Source: Halovenus sp.
GTDB taxonomy: Archaea > Halobacteriota > Halobacteria > Halobacteriales > Haloarculaceae
Assembly: GCA_003551265.1 (NCBI GenBank)
Contig: PUMG01000304.1
Coordinates: 1 to 13,904 of the forward strand
Length of the DNA stretch: 13,904 bases
Direction of reading: 5' to 3'
The position numbers and the translations under genes were made by a program. Under the pieces are notes generated by a model. That model ran no database searches. It was not told the origin of the DNA and worked only from the letters and a program-made list of their open reading frames with translations. The number at the start of each line of letters is the position of its first letter. Position 1 is the stretch's first letter. Below, piece after piece: positions 13,554 to 13,904 of this stretch.

Positions 13554-13904
13554 GATTTCTCGAAGTGAACGAGTTCGTACTCGCCGTACTCGGAGCGGTC
13601 GACCTCATCGTATCCTGCAGCGTCGTAGAATCGTACTGCTCGTTGCTGACGACGTGCAGTCGTTACGAGCAACAGGTCGAATCCGGCGTCACGTACCCGC
13701 CGTTCGAGTTCACCGAGCAGCGCCCTGCCGTATCCACGACCCTGGTGTGTCGGCGCAACCCGCATCCGGTGGAGTTCCGCCCCACCGGACACCGAGCGCT
13801 CGTCTTCGTAGCCCGCCGCTGTCGGCAGAAAGCCACCCATCGCAACGAGAGAGCCGTCGACAGTCTCCGGTGGTCTCCGTTGCCGGTTGTCCAGGCGAGC
13901 GACA
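13547..13904 (-). CDS. GNAT family N-acetyltransferase (partial, N-terminus beyond window)
   Basis: The frame is open from the window edge to a TGA at 13547-13549, so about 118 C-terminal residues are visible and the start is missing. An ATG at 13840 exists, but the open frame reads on upstream (VARLDNRQRRPPETVDGSLV), with a strand-like GSLVAMGGFLP that belongs to the fold, so that ATG is probably internal. Motif A of GNAT enzymes is clear: LHRMRVAPTHQGRGYGRALL, with QGRGYG binding the acetyl-CoA pyrophosphate. RAVRFYDAAGYDEVDR follows, the usual C-terminal half. It should transfer an acetyl group from acetyl-CoA to an amine; the acceptor is unknown. It is convergent with the FabG-like SDR, and its stop codon lies inside a long hairpin. 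Confidence 0.88.
   Translation of the reverse strand, partial: VARLDNRQRRPPETVDGSLVAMGGFLPTAAGYEDERSVSGGAELHRMRVAPTHQGRGYGRALLGELERRVRDAGFDLLLVTTARRQQRAVRFYDAAGYDEVDRSEYGEYELVHFEKSY

Noticed and set aside
1..13904. tRNA genes, CRISPR arrays, insertion sequences, toxin-antitoxin or defence genes
   Set aside because: Almost all of the window is explained by the listed genes. The spacers are short and show no direct-repeat arrays, transposase fragments or tRNA-like cloverleaf signals by eye.

Overview
This window looks like ordinary chromosomal sequence from a halophilic archaeon (class Halobacteria). The evidence is high GC, very acidic proteins, TATA boxes about 26 bases before start codons (leaderless transcripts), Tat-type signals (one on a lipoprotein), a multi-PAS histidine kinase of haloarchaeal style, and archaeal families such as PDCD5, DUF5781 and a stand-alone PP-loop protein. 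I cannot name the genus. I saw no rRNA, tRNA, CRISPR array, insertion sequence or clear island boundary.

Layout. (1) Positions 1-2903, minus strand: an NAD-dependent epimerase-like protein and a classical SDR coupled by an ATGA overlap, then a DUF420 membrane protein and a DUF5781 zincin-like protein that runs off the left edge. (2) Positions 3004-5898, plus strand: a 964-residue REC-PAS(5)-HisKA-HATPase kinase, divergent from the epimerase across a 100-base spacer that holds a perfect 16-base palindrome. (3) Positions 5952-6882, minus strand: PDCD5 and a PP-loop ATPase separated by one base. (4) Positions 6943-7706: a small exported Tat protein with a CPLC motif, divergent from a CGIC thioredoxin-like protein. 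Their start region holds an 8-3-8 perfect dyad lying exactly between the two TATA-like elements. (5) Positions 7747-12541: a Tat lipoprotein substrate-binding protein of the branched-chain amino acid type (plus strand), facing a minus-strand operon of Rid-family protein, acyl-CoA dehydrogenase, MaoC hydratase, LivG and LivF. (6) Positions 12674-13441, plus strand: a FabG-like SDR divergent from the Rid gene. (7) Positions 13547-13904, minus strand: a GNAT acetyltransferase cut by the right edge. A strong hairpin sits between the last two genes.

How the genes may work together. The right half reads as uptake plus CoA-ester catabolism. The binding protein and two ATPases import a carboxylate-type solute. 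Acyl-CoA dehydrogenase, MaoC hydratase and the FabG-like SDR could then do the dehydrogenation, hydration and 3-hydroxyacyl oxidation steps of a beta-oxidation-like route. The two Liv permeases, an acyl-CoA ligase and a thiolase are not in the window, so the system is incomplete here and the substrate is unknown. Two enzymes carry unusual residues: Asp where acyl-CoA dehydrogenases usually have the catalytic Glu, and Met where RidA has its key Arg.

I found no strong case for a wholly new system. The best leads are the divergent redox pair with its central dyad, the permease-less Liv/beta-oxidation cluster with its altered catalytic residues, and the palindrome in the kinase/epimerase spacer.
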